Shown here piece by piece: positions 17,629-26,732 of a stretch of 64,000 bases of DNA (position 1 is the first letter of the stretch; each line of letters opens with the position of its first letter). The notes below the pieces were generated by a model. That model made no database searches, was not told the DNA's origin, and worked only from the letters and a program-made list of their open reading frames with translations. The stretch is taken from assembly GCF_051955275.1 (NCBI RefSeq), contig NZ_JBQCGW010000319.1, forward strand, positions 20,064 to 84,063, written 5' to 3'. The stretch comes from Pseudobacter sp051955275. Its GTDB lineage: Bacteria > Bacteroidota > Bacteroidia > Chitinophagales > Chitinophagaceae. A program made the translations under genes and the position numbers.

Positions 17629-20600
17629 TTAGAAACTGCAACGCAGGCTGAATGAATAAGTACGTGAGTTGGGATAACCACCGAGATCCACGCCAAACAT
17701 GGCGGGATTGTCGCCGTAACTGTTCACTTCAGGGTCAAACCCACTGTAGTTGGTAAACGTATAAAGATTGTTTACTGCAAATGCCACGCGGATATTGCGG
17801 ATATTCCGGATCAGGTTCTGCGGGAGATTGTACCCGATGGTGAGGTTCTTGATGCGCACAAAACTGCCGTCTTCAATGAACCGGCGCGTAAACAGCATAT
17901 TCCTCCAGAACTGGCGCATGGCTTTGGGGCCAGTGGCTTTGGAGTTGTCTTTCCCTTCTACCCAGGCTCCGTTCAGCATGTCTTCCGTAACATTCTTTCC
18001 TGCCCCGAAATTATCATTGAAGCGGGTGTTCATATTGATCACATCGTTGCCCTGAACTCCATTCACGAAAATGGAAAGATCGAAATTCCGGTAGCGGAAA
18101 TTATTGGTGAAACCGAAAATATAATTGGGATTCACATCACCTATAACGGTCTGATCAGACACTGAAATGGCAGTGGGGTCCTTATCCAGGTTGCGGTATT
18201 TCACTTCACCGATCATTCTCCGGATAATGCTGTTCTCATTTCCCGTGTACAATGGTGAGTTACGCACTTCCGCTTCGTTATCAAAGAATCCGTCTTCCAC
18301 ATATCCGTACAGTGCGCCGATAGGTAAGCCCACCCGTTGGATGAATGGCGCATCACCGGTAGAAATATTAGCGGCAAACTGTTCGGTAAGACCGCTTCCC
18401 AGTTCCAGGATCTTATTCCTGTTGAAAGCAATATTGGCACTTGATTTCCATTCAAAGTCCTTACCATTTACCAGTTTTGCATCCACTGCCAGTTCTATAC
18501 CCTTGTTCTCAACAGTACCGGAATTTCGCAATTGCCTTTCGAAGCTGGTGGAAGGCGGTGTGGTAACGAATTGCAGAAGATCCTTCGTTTTTTTATAGTA
18601 GGCATCCACATGGAAATTCAACCTGCCATCGAACAGGCCCAGATCAAGTCCAAGGTTGTAAGCGGTAGTTGTTTCCCAGATGAGGGAGTCATTGGCTGGG
18701 CCGGCGGATACGTCATCAGCCAGGCCTGTATATTGCGTACCATCGAAGGGATAATTATAAACGGCCAGTTTGGCGAGCGAAGAATAAGCACCAATGCCCT
18801 GGTTGCCTGTTTGTCCGTAACTGGCGCGGAGACCGAGCTCGCTGATGGCGCCGACCCCTTTCATGAAATCTTCTTTATGTATTTTCCAGGCAATGGCAGC
18901 GGAAGGGAAGCCTGCCCATTTGTTGGATTTACCGAATTTGCTGGAGCCATCACGGCGGTAAGAAGCGGTCACCAGGTATTTATCGAACAGTGAATAATTG
19001 ACCCTGCCCAGGAAGGACACCAGCGCAGAGCTGTAGCGATTATTGGTAACAGGCATCACCAGTGCAGCTGCTTTGAAGTTCTCATTTTCCAGCTGGTCGT
19101 TCGGGAAATCCTTTGCTTCTGCACGTTTCCACTGTCCGGAGGTTTTCTCGTAAGTGGCTGCACCCATAAAGTTCAGCGAATGCTCACCAAAGCTTTTTGC
19201 ATAGCTGAGGATACTTTCTGTAATGAAGCTGGTCCAGAGATTGTCTGATTTCAATCCCCATCCCCTGGCGCTGAAACCTTCATAAACACTGCGGGGATAA
19301 TACTGGTCCCTGGTATTGGCGCCATAGTTGAAGCCCAGGTTCTGACGGAACTTCAGGTCTTTGCTGAGGTTGATCTCCAGGAAATTGGAAGAGAAGATAT
19401 TCAGGGCATTCACTTTGTTCAGTACATCATTCGTGTAGATAACGGGGTTAGTGATGAAGTAGCCCTCTCCTGTTCCGTCATATTCTTCAACGGTGGAAAT
19501 GGTAGTAGGATATGTGAGTGCGGCCCTGATCACACCGGCGCTGGCGGCATCGGATTTATCTGTGCCCGTTTTCACACCGCGGGTGATGCCATTTGATACG
19601 GCGGTACTGGTGCCGATACGAAAGACCTTACCAAGATTCCTGTTCAGGTTAAGGTTCAGGCCCATTTTCCGGTAACCGGAATTCTGAACGATACCATCCT
19701 GATCTATATAACTGAAAGAGATGCTATGGTTGCCATTCTCATTGGCTCCGGAAATATTGGCGGTATACTGTTGCTGGTAGCCCTTTCTGAAGATCGAGTT
19801 CTGCCAGTCGGTGTGATCATTTTCAAACTTTGAAAGATCAGGGTACGGATCATTGAAAGTGGCGCCATCGTATTTCCTGGCGTTGGCGTATGAAAGGTTC
19901 TGGAATTTTGCGTATTCGAGGGGCGAGAGCATCTTCAGTTTTTTGGTCACTTCCGCTACTCCTGCATTGGCGAGCAGTTCCACTTTATCTCTCCCCACTT
20001 TTCCTTTTCTTGTGGTGATCAAAACCACGCCGTTGGCCCCGCGGGAACCGTAGATAGCGGTTGCGGAGGCATCTTTCAGCACATCGATCGACTCAATATC
20101 GGCAGGATTGAGGAATGCCAGTGCATTGAGACTTTGCTTTTCATCTTCGCCAATAGCTGAAGGAGTGGAACCGCTGCTGCTGTTGTTGAAGGGAACGCCA
20201 TCAATTACGTAGAGTGGCTCAGTACCTCCCAGAAAGGAGTTGCTGCCCCTGATACGGATACTGAGGCCGGCTCCGGGAGCACCGTCGTTCTGGGTAACGT
20301 TCACGCCAGCCAGTTTTCCCTGCATGGCTTGCAACACGTTGCCCGGGTTTTCACGTATAAGATCTTCCCTGCCGATCCGCTGAACAGAACCGGTAAGGTC
20401 TGATTTCTTGACGGTGCCATACCCCACCACAATCACATCTGAGAGCGCAGTGGCCAGGGGCTTGAGTTGTATGGTATATACGGCAGCGTTGGTGAGTGGA
20501 ACAATGGCACTGTCCATTCCCACGTAAGTGACTACCAGCGTGGCCGCTCCTGCCGGCACTTCCAGGAAGAATTTACCCTGTGCATTGGTTTTGGTTGAAA

Positions 20601-20748
20601 AGGCCGTTTTTCTGATGGTCACTGTAGCATTGGAAAGCGGTTCCCCGGTTTCGTTGGTAACAGTTCCGGCAATGGGTTTTGCCTGCGCCAGGCACTGGAC
20701 CCCGGCAAGCACAAGCAACAGGAGGTTAAAGAAAAACTTTTTTCTCAT
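17629..20748 (-). CDS. SusC/RagA-family TonB-dependent outer membrane transporter
   Basis: This 1039-aa protein starts at the ATG giving MRKKFFFNLLLLVLAGVQCL; a TTG seven codons upstream is less likely. After the signal come a carboxypeptidase-regulatory-like domain (GTVTNETGEPLSNATVTIRK), a TonB box region (DVIVVGYGTVKKSDLTGSV) and the plug (FLNPADIESIDVLKDASATA, IYGSRGANGVVLITTRKGK). The barrel follows and ends in an aromatic residue (SFSLRCSF). It imports oligosaccharides powered by TonB-ExbBD, with the SusD protein as lid. It opens a five-gene unit with a divergent AraC regulator. Confidence 0.96.
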   Translation of the reverse strand: MRKKFFFNLLLLVLAGVQCLAQAKPIAGTVTNETGEPLSNATVTIRKTAFSTKTNAQGKFFLEVPAGAATLVVTYVGMDSAIVPLTNAAVYTIQLKPLATALSDVIVVGYGTVKKSDLTGSVQRIGREDLIRENPGNVLQAMQGKLAGVNVTQNDGAPGAGLSIRIRGSNSFLGGTEPLYVIDGVPFNNSSSGSTPSAIGEDEKQSLNALAFLNPADIESIDVLKDASATAIYGSRGANGVVLITTRKGKVGRDKVELLANAGVAEVTKKLKMLSPLEYAKFQNLSYANARKYDGATFNDPYPDLSKFENDHTDWQNSIFRKGYQQQYTANISGANENGNHSISFSYIDQDGIVQNSGYRKMGLNLNLNRNLGKVFRIGTSTAVSNGITRGVKTGTDKSDAASAGVIRAALTYPTTISTVEEYDGTGEGYFITNPVIYTNDVLNKVNALNIFSSNFLEINLSKDLKFRQNLGFNYGANTRDQYYPRSVYEGFSARGWGLKSDNLWTSFITESILSYAKSFGEHSLNFMGAATYEKTSGQWKRAEAKDFPNDQLENENFKAAALVMPVTNNRYSSALVSFLGRVNYSLFDKYLVTASYRRDGSSKFGKSNKWAGFPSAAIAWKIHKEDFMKGVGAISELGLRASYGQTGNQGIGAYSSLAKLAVYNYPFDGTQYTGLADDVSAGPANDSLIWETTTAYNLGLDLGLFDGRLNFHVDAYYKKTKDLLQFVTTPPSTSFERQLRNSGTVENKGIELAVDAKLVNGKDFEWKSSANIAFNRNKILELGSGLTEQFAANISTGDAPFIQRVGLPIGALYGYVEDGFFDNEAEVRNSPLYTGNENSIIRRMIGEVKYRNLDKDPTAISVSDQTVIGDVNPNYIFGFTNNFRYRNFDLSIFVNGVQGNDVINMNTRFNDNFGAGKNVTEDMLNGAWVEGKDNSKATGPKAMRQFWRNMLFTRRFIEDGSFVRIKNLTIGYNLPQNLIRNIRNIRVAFAVNNLYTFTNYSGFDPEVNSYGDNPAMFGVDLGGYPNSRTYSFSLRCSF

Positions 20749-20766
20749 AAAGCAATATCGTTTGCT

Positions 20767-20774
20767 CAAAAGTA
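20767..20774 (-). promoter_or_regulatory. Possible -7 element for the susC operon
   Basis: TACTTTTG on the minus strand fits TAnnTTTG and lies 19 bases upstream of the susC ATG. No clear TTTG is seen at the -33 position, as expected for an activator-dependent promoter. The 220-base divergent region (20749-20968) would also hold the AraC-type regulator's sites. Confidence 0.3.
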
Positions 20775-20968
20775 TATCTTATACCATCACACGAATAATA
20801 CTTTATTATCCTCCTGTTATACTTTATCCGGTCTTTTTTGATCCCCTTTTTTTCAAAAAAAGTATTTACACGTATAATTCAATGATTAAGATTGATTAAT
20901 ATTGACCCGAATTGCTACGGATTCCCGCAAGTCAAATTGTATTTATTTAACACATTTAAAGTAGGATA

Positions 20969-21835
20969 ATGCTCAAGGAGATTACCCCCCTCACCTCCAG
21001 TGACTGCTTTACAATTTTTACCCGGACCAAATCTGAGTTCAATTTCCCGCTTCACTACCACGAAGAGCTGGAGCTCAACCTGGTGATCAATGCAAAAGGC
21101 GCCCGGCGCATAGTCGGCAGCGTTATGGAAGAGATAGATGATATAGATCTGGTACTTGTTGGCTCCAACCTGCCGCATGCCTGGAAGAATTACAAATGTG
21201 AAAGCACGGAGATCCATGAGATCACTATTCAGTTCCATAAAGATTTTTTTGATGAGAAGATGTTACGCAGAAGCCAGCTTCATTTTATCAGGGAGATGTT
21301 CGAGAGATCTAAATGCGGCATTCTCTTCTCCAAAGAAACGGCATATGCACTGAGCGGCAGACTGAAAGAACTGCAAACACGTCAGGGCTTCGATTCCGTA
21401 CTGGAACTGATGAGCATTCTGCATGACCTCTCCGTTTCCCGTAACGCCCGCCTGATCTCGGATGCAGGCTTTGCGCAGAGCCAGCCCAGTTACAACAGCA
21501 AGCGGGTGGAGAAAGTGATCGAGTATATCAATCAGAATTTCGATAAATCGGTTCAGTTGTCTGATGCGGCCAGGTTATCCAATATGACCAAAGTATCTTT
21601 CAGCCGGTTCTTCAAAGCGCAGACCGGAATGAATTTTATTGATAGTTTACTGGAGATCCGTTTGGGCCATGCATCTAGGTTACTGATAGATACCAATAGA
21701 TCCATTGCTGAAGTGGCTTATAATTGCGGGTTCAATAATATCTCCAACTTTAACCGGTTGTTCAAGAAGAAAAAGGGATGTACGCCGAAGGAGTTCAGGG
21801 AGAATTATACGTATGAGAAGCGGGTGTTTATTTAA
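20969..21835 (+). CDS. AraC-family transcriptional regulator of the SusCD locus
   Basis: This 288-aa protein has an N-terminal cupin-like sensor (residues about 15-100: NFPLHYHEELELNLVINAKG and LVGSNLPHAWKNY). The C-terminal AraC double helix-turn-helix (about 185-282) contains LSDAARLSNMTKVSFSRFFK and IAEVAYNCGFNNISNFNRLF. It is divergent from susC across 220 bases, the usual place of the activator. It probably senses an intracellular or cytoplasmic sugar intermediate, since it has no membrane segment; this differs from the hybrid two-component and ECF/anti-sigma systems more usual for such loci. Its stop is 5 bases from the convergent HNH-like gene. Confidence 0.9.
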   Translation: MLKEITPLTSSDCFTIFTRTKSEFNFPLHYHEELELNLVINAKGARRIVGSVMEEIDDIDLVLVGSNLPHAWKNYKCESTEIHEITIQFHKDFFDEKMLRRSQLHFIREMFERSKCGILFSKETAYALSGRLKELQTRQGFDSVLELMSILHDLSVSRNARLISDAGFAQSQPSYNSKRVEKVIEYINQNFDKSVQLSDAARLSNMTKVSFSRFFKAQTGMNFIDSLLEIRLGHASRLLIDTNRSIAEVAYNCGFNNISNFNRLFKKKKGCTPKEFRENYTYEKRVFI

Positions 21836-21840
21836 TGATT

Positions 21841-22500
21841 TTAGGTTAATCCTAACTCTTTAATACTCATTTCAAAGGCGGTGTAAAATTTGAATAGGGC
21901 TTCCTGAGCTTGTTTGAGCGTTTTTTGGCCCAGGAGAACATCATCGATGATGGGTTTGAGATATTCTTTTCTGTAGTCTATGATAGGTTTGAAATTCAGG
22001 CCAAGGGTATTGATATCTTCCAGAATTTTTGATTGAAGAGCAAAGTCTCGTGTCCTGTTGGGTAGGAAATTATGAGTTTTGAAATCATAATCCAAGTAAT
22101 AAAAGGGGTCGTATTTTTCTTCATCAGGCTTCAAAAGTTTGTTAACTTTCCTCTGACCTTTCCTTTTTACATTGATATCACTATGAATAACGAAAAAATT
22201 ATCCCATTCCCACCCTTTTTTCTTTTTCAGGCTTGAATCATAATGATCCAGCTGACCAAGGAATTCAAGTTTCTTTTCCTTCAATCGTCCTTTTTGCCAG
22301 TTTTGAGAATCTACATCTTTAGGGTTAGACAGGAACATTTCTGTATATGCGCATAAACCTTGCTGAACCCAGAGAAGGTTTGCTACAATGTCGTAATAGA
22401 ATTTGCCTGAGGATTTGTATTCAGGATGATCAGCTTCTAAAGATTCCAACCAGGTTTTATATGCAGAAGCTAAAGTCAAAGTCTTATTGATTTTTCGCAT
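21841..22500 (-). CDS. HNH-like nuclease partner of the ATPase (PtuB-like)
   Basis: This 219-aa protein resembles the HNH family of Septu PtuB and TIGR02646-type proteins. LCAYTE (residues 49-54) matches the usual C-A-Y-C-E knuckle but with Thr for the second Cys. QLDHYDSS (His86) matches the EHF/DH step. WEWDNFFVIHSDINVKRKG (97-115) keeps the WDN, Asn110 and Lys112, but has His and Asp where a CxxCN zinc pair is usual. YDPFYYLDYDFKTHNFLPN follows, as in family members. I chose the ATG at 22500, 5 bases after the ATPase stop, over a TTG at 22527 that would overlap it. The catalytic His/Asn are present, but the zinc site seems lost, so activity is uncertain. Confidence 0.7.
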   Translation of the reverse strand: MRKINKTLTLASAYKTWLESLEADHPEYKSSGKFYYDIVANLLWVQQGLCAYTEMFLSNPKDVDSQNWQKGRLKEKKLEFLGQLDHYDSSLKKKKGWEWDNFFVIHSDINVKRKGQRKVNKLLKPDEEKYDPFYYLDYDFKTHNFLPNRTRDFALQSKILEDINTLGLNFKPIIDYRKEYLKPIIDDVLLGQKTLKQAQEALFKFYTAFEMSIKELGLT

Positions 22501-22505
22501 AGCAG

Positions 22506-23852
22506 CTATTGTAGTTCGAAATCCCAAAATAATTTGGAGGCCAAATCTCGGTAATTCTTATACAATTTCTGAGCTTTTGCGGTTTTAAGCTGATCTTTCT
22601 TTTTCAATTCGAGTAATTGATTTCTCAGCATCAAAACTTCAGTGATCTTTTCTGACCTGTCATGTGAATGCGTTTCATCCATATCAAATACTTTACTTAA
22701 CATCAGGTCGTAGGTTAAGTAAGAAGGAATAATGGTGTAGTTGTCAACGTGTCTTTCTGCTCCCTCAGGATAGTATTTTTCCTGATACACGAAACCTTTT
22801 TCATCAAATTTCAATTCCACAATTTCCCAAGGTTCGAATGAGGAAGCTATGATAGGAGAATGGGTCGCGAAAAAGAATTGAGAATTTTGTGTTAAAGATG
22901 TATAATAATCAATGATGAATTTTTGCATTGAAGGATACAATGACCTCTCCGGTTCATCGCATAAAATTAAGGTCTGATCTGGCTTTAAAAGGTAAAGTGG
23001 TAATGCCGTTAAAAGAATTTGCTTAGTGCCTGTGCTTAACAAATGATAGGGGACTTCATTTCCATTCAAATCTTCTAATTTAACGATTCCCAAATCATCT
23101 TTAGATTCAAATTTAAACTCACGTTTTACTCGCAAATTTAGATGTTTCAATATGGGATCAAGACATTCTTCAGCAAGACGCTTAATTGGATTTTCAGCAT
23201 TTTTTCGCCATTGTTCCAATTTCTTTACTGACTTTCGAATTGCTTTTGTGTCAGTGCTTTTTTCAACAGCCACTTTTGCAATTTCCTGCTGTAGTATTAT
23301 CTCTTCCTCTTGAAATTTTTGGATCTCGTTAAACACAAGTTTCCATATATCTCCTACTTTTTCATGTCTGAAATTGATTACTTTTTTATCAGCCAGGTTT
23401 GTATTCCCAGATTCAAATTCATATTTCAGATCTGCTGGAAAATAAATAAACCTAGTCTTAATTTTTTCCAATTGCTCCTTCCGATATATGACTGCATCTT
23501 CAAAATCTACATCTTTTCCGTCCATTAATACATTGGTTGCACTATAAGTATTTATTTTTTCATTAGTGCTGCCTTTCTTTACCTTGATATCATATTCAAG
23601 TCTGCCAAATTTCATAGATACATTTACTTCTTCTAATTCTTTGGGACCATACTCTTCAAATAGGTCAAATAGTGTATAGGTATGCCCACCAACAATCTTC
23701 AGTAAAGTAGTTTTTCCAGTTCCACTTTGCCCGATTATACAAACTTTATCTAATGGCTCGCCAGCCTTAGGATGACCTTTAGGATAGGTTAAATCGATTG
23801 AAATATCCTTAAACTGATGAAAGTCTTTTAGATTAATCTTCGTTATTTTCAT
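22506..23852 (-). CDS. SMC/ABC-like AAA ATPase of a Septu-like (PtuA-like) module
   Basis: This 448-aa soluble ATPase has a complete ABC-type core. Walker A is GQSGTGKT (residues 41-48). The signature-like LLSTGTKQ is at 271-278. Walker B is LILCDEPERSLYP (Asp299, Glu300) and the switch His331 is in FFFATHSP. A charged coiled coil (about 175-225) is inserted between the lobes. The overall plan matches AAA_15/AAA_21 ATPases of anti-phage systems, where the ATPase senses phage and controls the paired nuclease. The HNH-like gene starts 5 bases after its stop. The DNA is visibly richer in A+T than the flanking genes, which suggests transfer. Confidence 0.85.
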   Translation of the reverse strand: MKITKINLKDFHQFKDISIDLTYPKGHPKAGEPLDKVCIIGQSGTGKTTLLKIVGGHTYTLFDLFEEYGPKELEEVNVSMKFGRLEYDIKVKKGSTNEKINTYSATNVLMDGKDVDFEDAVIYRKEQLEKIKTRFIYFPADLKYEFESGNTNLADKKVINFRHEKVGDIWKLVFNEIQKFQEEEIILQQEIAKVAVEKSTDTKAIRKSVKKLEQWRKNAENPIKRLAEECLDPILKHLNLRVKREFKFESKDDLGIVKLEDLNGNEVPYHLLSTGTKQILLTALPLYLLKPDQTLILCDEPERSLYPSMQKFIIDYYTSLTQNSQFFFATHSPIIASSFEPWEIVELKFDEKGFVYQEKYYPEGAERHVDNYTIIPSYLTYDLMLSKVFDMDETHSHDRSEKITEVLMLRNQLLELKKKDQLKTAKAQKLYKNYRDLASKLFWDFELQ

Positions 23853-23907
23853 TTCCGAAAACGAAATTATAGGTGAGTTCCAATAATTTGCCTGTTTTTT
23901 AACCTCT

Positions 23908-23915
23908 CAAATATA
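23908..23915 (-). promoter_or_regulatory. -7 element of the ATPase-HNH operon
   Basis: TATATTTG on the minus strand is an exact TAnnTTTG match, placed 56 bases before the ATPase ATG. Transcription would begin near 23901, giving a leader of about 49 bases. The -33 position has only a partial match. Confidence 0.4.
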
Positions 23916-23994
23916 CACGAGTAATCTAAAATTTAAGATTCCCCTCTCTACACTTTACCTAAAATACTGAAAATTAGCAATATAACAAAGCAAA

Positions 23995-24029
23995 CAGAAA
24001 GGCCGCGGGTTTTGTCCGCGGCCTTTCTG
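23995..24029 (-). terminator. Strong terminator after the metalloprotease gene
   Basis: A perfect 14-bp stem, CAGAAAGGCCGCGG (23995-24008) with CCGCGGCCTTTCTG (24016-24029), has a 7-base loop and lies 25 bases past the stop of the metalloprotease. On the minus strand T-rich sequence follows. Confidence 0.85.
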
Positions 24030-24053
24030 ATAACTATAAAAATCAAATCAAAC

Positions 24054-26651
24054 TTATTTTGGGTCCAGCGCCTTGTTGATATTGAACAACAATGCTGCCC
24101 TGTGCGCTTTGGTTTCTTCGTTGGTAGAAACGGCGGTGGCCAGCTGGGCCTTGATCTTCTTCAGCGTGTTCAGCGCTGCGGCCTTCGCCACATCATCATA
24201 ATCCTTGGCTTCCACGATATTCGCCAGCCCCTTTACAAAGATGCCTTGCAGGTACTGACGGTATACATTCACGTTAGTGGCAATGTCTGCACTGAAGATA
24301 CCTTTCTGAAGATCATTCATCACATCAGCTGCACTGTACTGATTGCCATACAGGCGGCTGTTGGTGATACGCTGCAGGGTAGCCGGATGCAGGATATGTG
24401 CGAGAGCGCCATTGGCCTGCATTTGCAGCACATTGGCGGTTGCACGGAAATCTTCCCCGGCATTAGGCTGGTTGAATCCACGACGCTGCATCTGCAGGTA
24501 AGGATATACCTGTGCATCCACATCAAAAGCATTGGGAGCAAAAGCATATTTGGTCAGTACGTCCATGGCTTTTTTCTGGGTAGCCAGGGGTACCGGTGTG
24601 AATGGCTTTGTTTCTGATTTCTGCTCAGGGAAGCTCCTGTCTACATACACACCACCGATATAACGGCTCACAGCAGAGATCATATTCATACGCTGACCAA
24701 CCAGGTTGCCGTAACGTGACCTCAGTTCAGCATACGATTGTCCATCCTTTGAATACTTGCCGATCAGTTTCGGAATGGTGGCGTTCACGATCTTGAAGCG
24801 TTCTTCAGCATACCCGATAGCATCATTGGTATGATCCATGATGTTCACACGTGGATCGATGGCTTTACCGGGAGCACGCATGTCATCACCGTCGTTACCG
24901 AAAGTGAGCTGTGGATCGGTGCTGCGGCTGAGGATCTTCTTCAGTCCTGCTGCTTCTTCCGAAGGAGCAAACTCAGAATATCCATACTCGATAGCCCAGA
25001 TATCATAAGGGCCTGCTTTTGTTGTATAATAGTCGCCCTGTTTGGATTTATCAGCTGCTATATTCACAGCAGGATAATCCATTACAGAGCCCATGGTGCC
25101 GATCTTGCGGGTAATGGCTGTATTGTTGATCTCAGCCGGGCTGAGCATCTGGGATGCTTTCATGTTGTGATTGAGACCAAGTGTATGGCCCATTTCATGC
25201 ATTACCAGGTATGTAAGGAATTGCTTGTGCATTTCACGCAGTTCTTTGGGAGAAGCGTTGTTCACGTCCAGGAAAGTGGTACCGGCAACAAACTGTGCTT
25301 TCAGTTCATGTGCAATGCGGCAGGTAGCCAGGTGATTGTGTTTTACGCCGGGGATCTTCATTTCAGGCTCTTCCTTTACAATAAGATCTTTCATCATTTC
25401 CATGGATGGACCTGATTTGAAGAGATCATCCTGGTTAGGAACTGCGCTTCCTGAAGCCCACTCGATGGTGATGTCAGCACCGAGGATCTGTCCTGTTTTC
25501 GGATTCACGAAGCTGGGTCCGATAGCACCGTAGCTGGGTTGTGCGCTGGCTACCCAACGGATCACGTTGTAACGGATATCGTCAGGGCTCCAGGTGGCAT
25601 CATCCGGCATGATCTTCATCTGCACGGCATTCTTGAAACCTGCTTTTTCAAAAGCTTCGTTCCATTTATGTCCTGCTTCAACGATGGCATCGCGGTATTC
25701 TACCGGTGTTGTATTCTCCACCCAGTATACCAGTGGTTCAACGGGCTCGCTCAATGCTGCGTTGGGATCCTTTTTCTTCAGGTTCCAGCGGTGGATGAGG
25801 TCTTTGTAAGGAGTGGTGCTGATGCTGGTGAGGTTGGTAACGTTTTCTGAGAAATAACCAACGCGTGGATCATCCAGCCTGCCTTTGAAATCGTTCTGCG
25901 GCATCTCGATGAGTGAGTGCTGCATGCGTACGCGCACATAGCGGGCGTCTGTGATATCCGGACCGCTTTGTGCAATAGTGCTGGGGTTATCATATGCCAT
26001 GTCCACCACAATGTCTGTGTTGTTGGGGAAGCTGCGGATGGTATAGTATTTTGACTTTGCCGGATTGAGGCCGCCGAGGTTGAACATCATGGCTGCAAAC
26101 GGGCTGGGACCGAAGTTGGGCTTCACGCCGTCCATTTTTTCGCTGATGAAAAGTGCGTCTGCACTGATCAGATAGCCATCCCCATCTTCACCTGCCACTT
26201 TCTCTGAATGGAAAACAGCTTTTGGTTTATCTACATTCCATGTTTTGCTGACAGCATCGGATGGATCATAGTAGAAGTTGGTGTTAACCTGGGAGAACTC
26301 CAGTTTGTCGAATGCCTTCTCCACTTTAAATACAAAGGTAGTGCGGTGCATACCCTGATTGAGGAAGAGTGTGGTGGGGCCGTTTACGGAGAAGCTCTGG
26401 TAGATGTACTCTTTACCAAGCTGGTTCTTTTTGATATAGAGTTGAACGCTGCCTGTGGCAGTATCCTGGTATACGGTAAAGAGGCCATCCACTTTGCGTG
26501 CGCTCTTCACTTTGTCTGTGATCCCAGCGGGTTTCTTGGGTTTAGCAGTGTCTGCCGCTGCTCCGGGAACCGGTGGCTTGCCTTTGTCCTGCGCATTGGA
26601 CACTGCCACTACAGTTCCTGAAAGGAAGAATAACAATAGGAGTTTTTTCAT
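24054..26651 (-). CDS. Secreted zinc metalloprotease of the DUF5117/DUF5118 family
   Basis: This 865-aa protein has a Sec signal (MKKLLLLFFLSGTVVAVSNA). The N-terminal half carries the DUF5118/DUF5117 regions (FTVYQDTATGSVQLYIKKNQ). The catalytic domain has the full metzincin-type motif HEMGHTLGLNH (three His ligands and the catalytic Glu), preceded by GADITIEWASG and followed by GTMGSVMDYPAVN with the Met-turn-like methionine. This family is widespread in Bacteroidota and is thought to act in the periplasm or outside the cell; natural substrates are unknown. It is a single-gene unit with its own terminator. Confidence 0.9.
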   Translation of the reverse strand: MKKLLLLFFLSGTVVAVSNAQDKGKPPVPGAAADTAKPKKPAGITDKVKSARKVDGLFTVYQDTATGSVQLYIKKNQLGKEYIYQSFSVNGPTTLFLNQGMHRTTFVFKVEKAFDKLEFSQVNTNFYYDPSDAVSKTWNVDKPKAVFHSEKVAGEDGDGYLISADALFISEKMDGVKPNFGPSPFAAMMFNLGGLNPAKSKYYTIRSFPNNTDIVVDMAYDNPSTIAQSGPDITDARYVRVRMQHSLIEMPQNDFKGRLDDPRVGYFSENVTNLTSISTTPYKDLIHRWNLKKKDPNAALSEPVEPLVYWVENTTPVEYRDAIVEAGHKWNEAFEKAGFKNAVQMKIMPDDATWSPDDIRYNVIRWVASAQPSYGAIGPSFVNPKTGQILGADITIEWASGSAVPNQDDLFKSGPSMEMMKDLIVKEEPEMKIPGVKHNHLATCRIAHELKAQFVAGTTFLDVNNASPKELREMHKQFLTYLVMHEMGHTLGLNHNMKASQMLSPAEINNTAITRKIGTMGSVMDYPAVNIAADKSKQGDYYTTKAGPYDIWAIEYGYSEFAPSEEAAGLKKILSRSTDPQLTFGNDGDDMRAPGKAIDPRVNIMDHTNDAIGYAEERFKIVNATIPKLIGKYSKDGQSYAELRSRYGNLVGQRMNMISAVSRYIGGVYVDRSFPEQKSETKPFTPVPLATQKKAMDVLTKYAFAPNAFDVDAQVYPYLQMQRRGFNQPNAGEDFRATANVLQMQANGALAHILHPATLQRITNSRLYGNQYSAADVMNDLQKGIFSADIATNVNVYRQYLQGIFVKGLANIVEAKDYDDVAKAAALNTLKKIKAQLATAVSTNEETKAHRAALLFNINKALDPK

Positions 26652-26732
26652 GTAATTGCCGTTTTAGTGCCATTGAAAATACAAATCCGGCGGGACAAAA
26701 GGGTAACAATTTGTATAAATGGCTAAAACGGA

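Noticed and set aside
20767..20769. TTG at 20767-20769 as the susC start
   Set aside because: It gives seven polar residues before a good signal peptide, and overlaps the likely -7 element; the ATG at 20748 is preferred.
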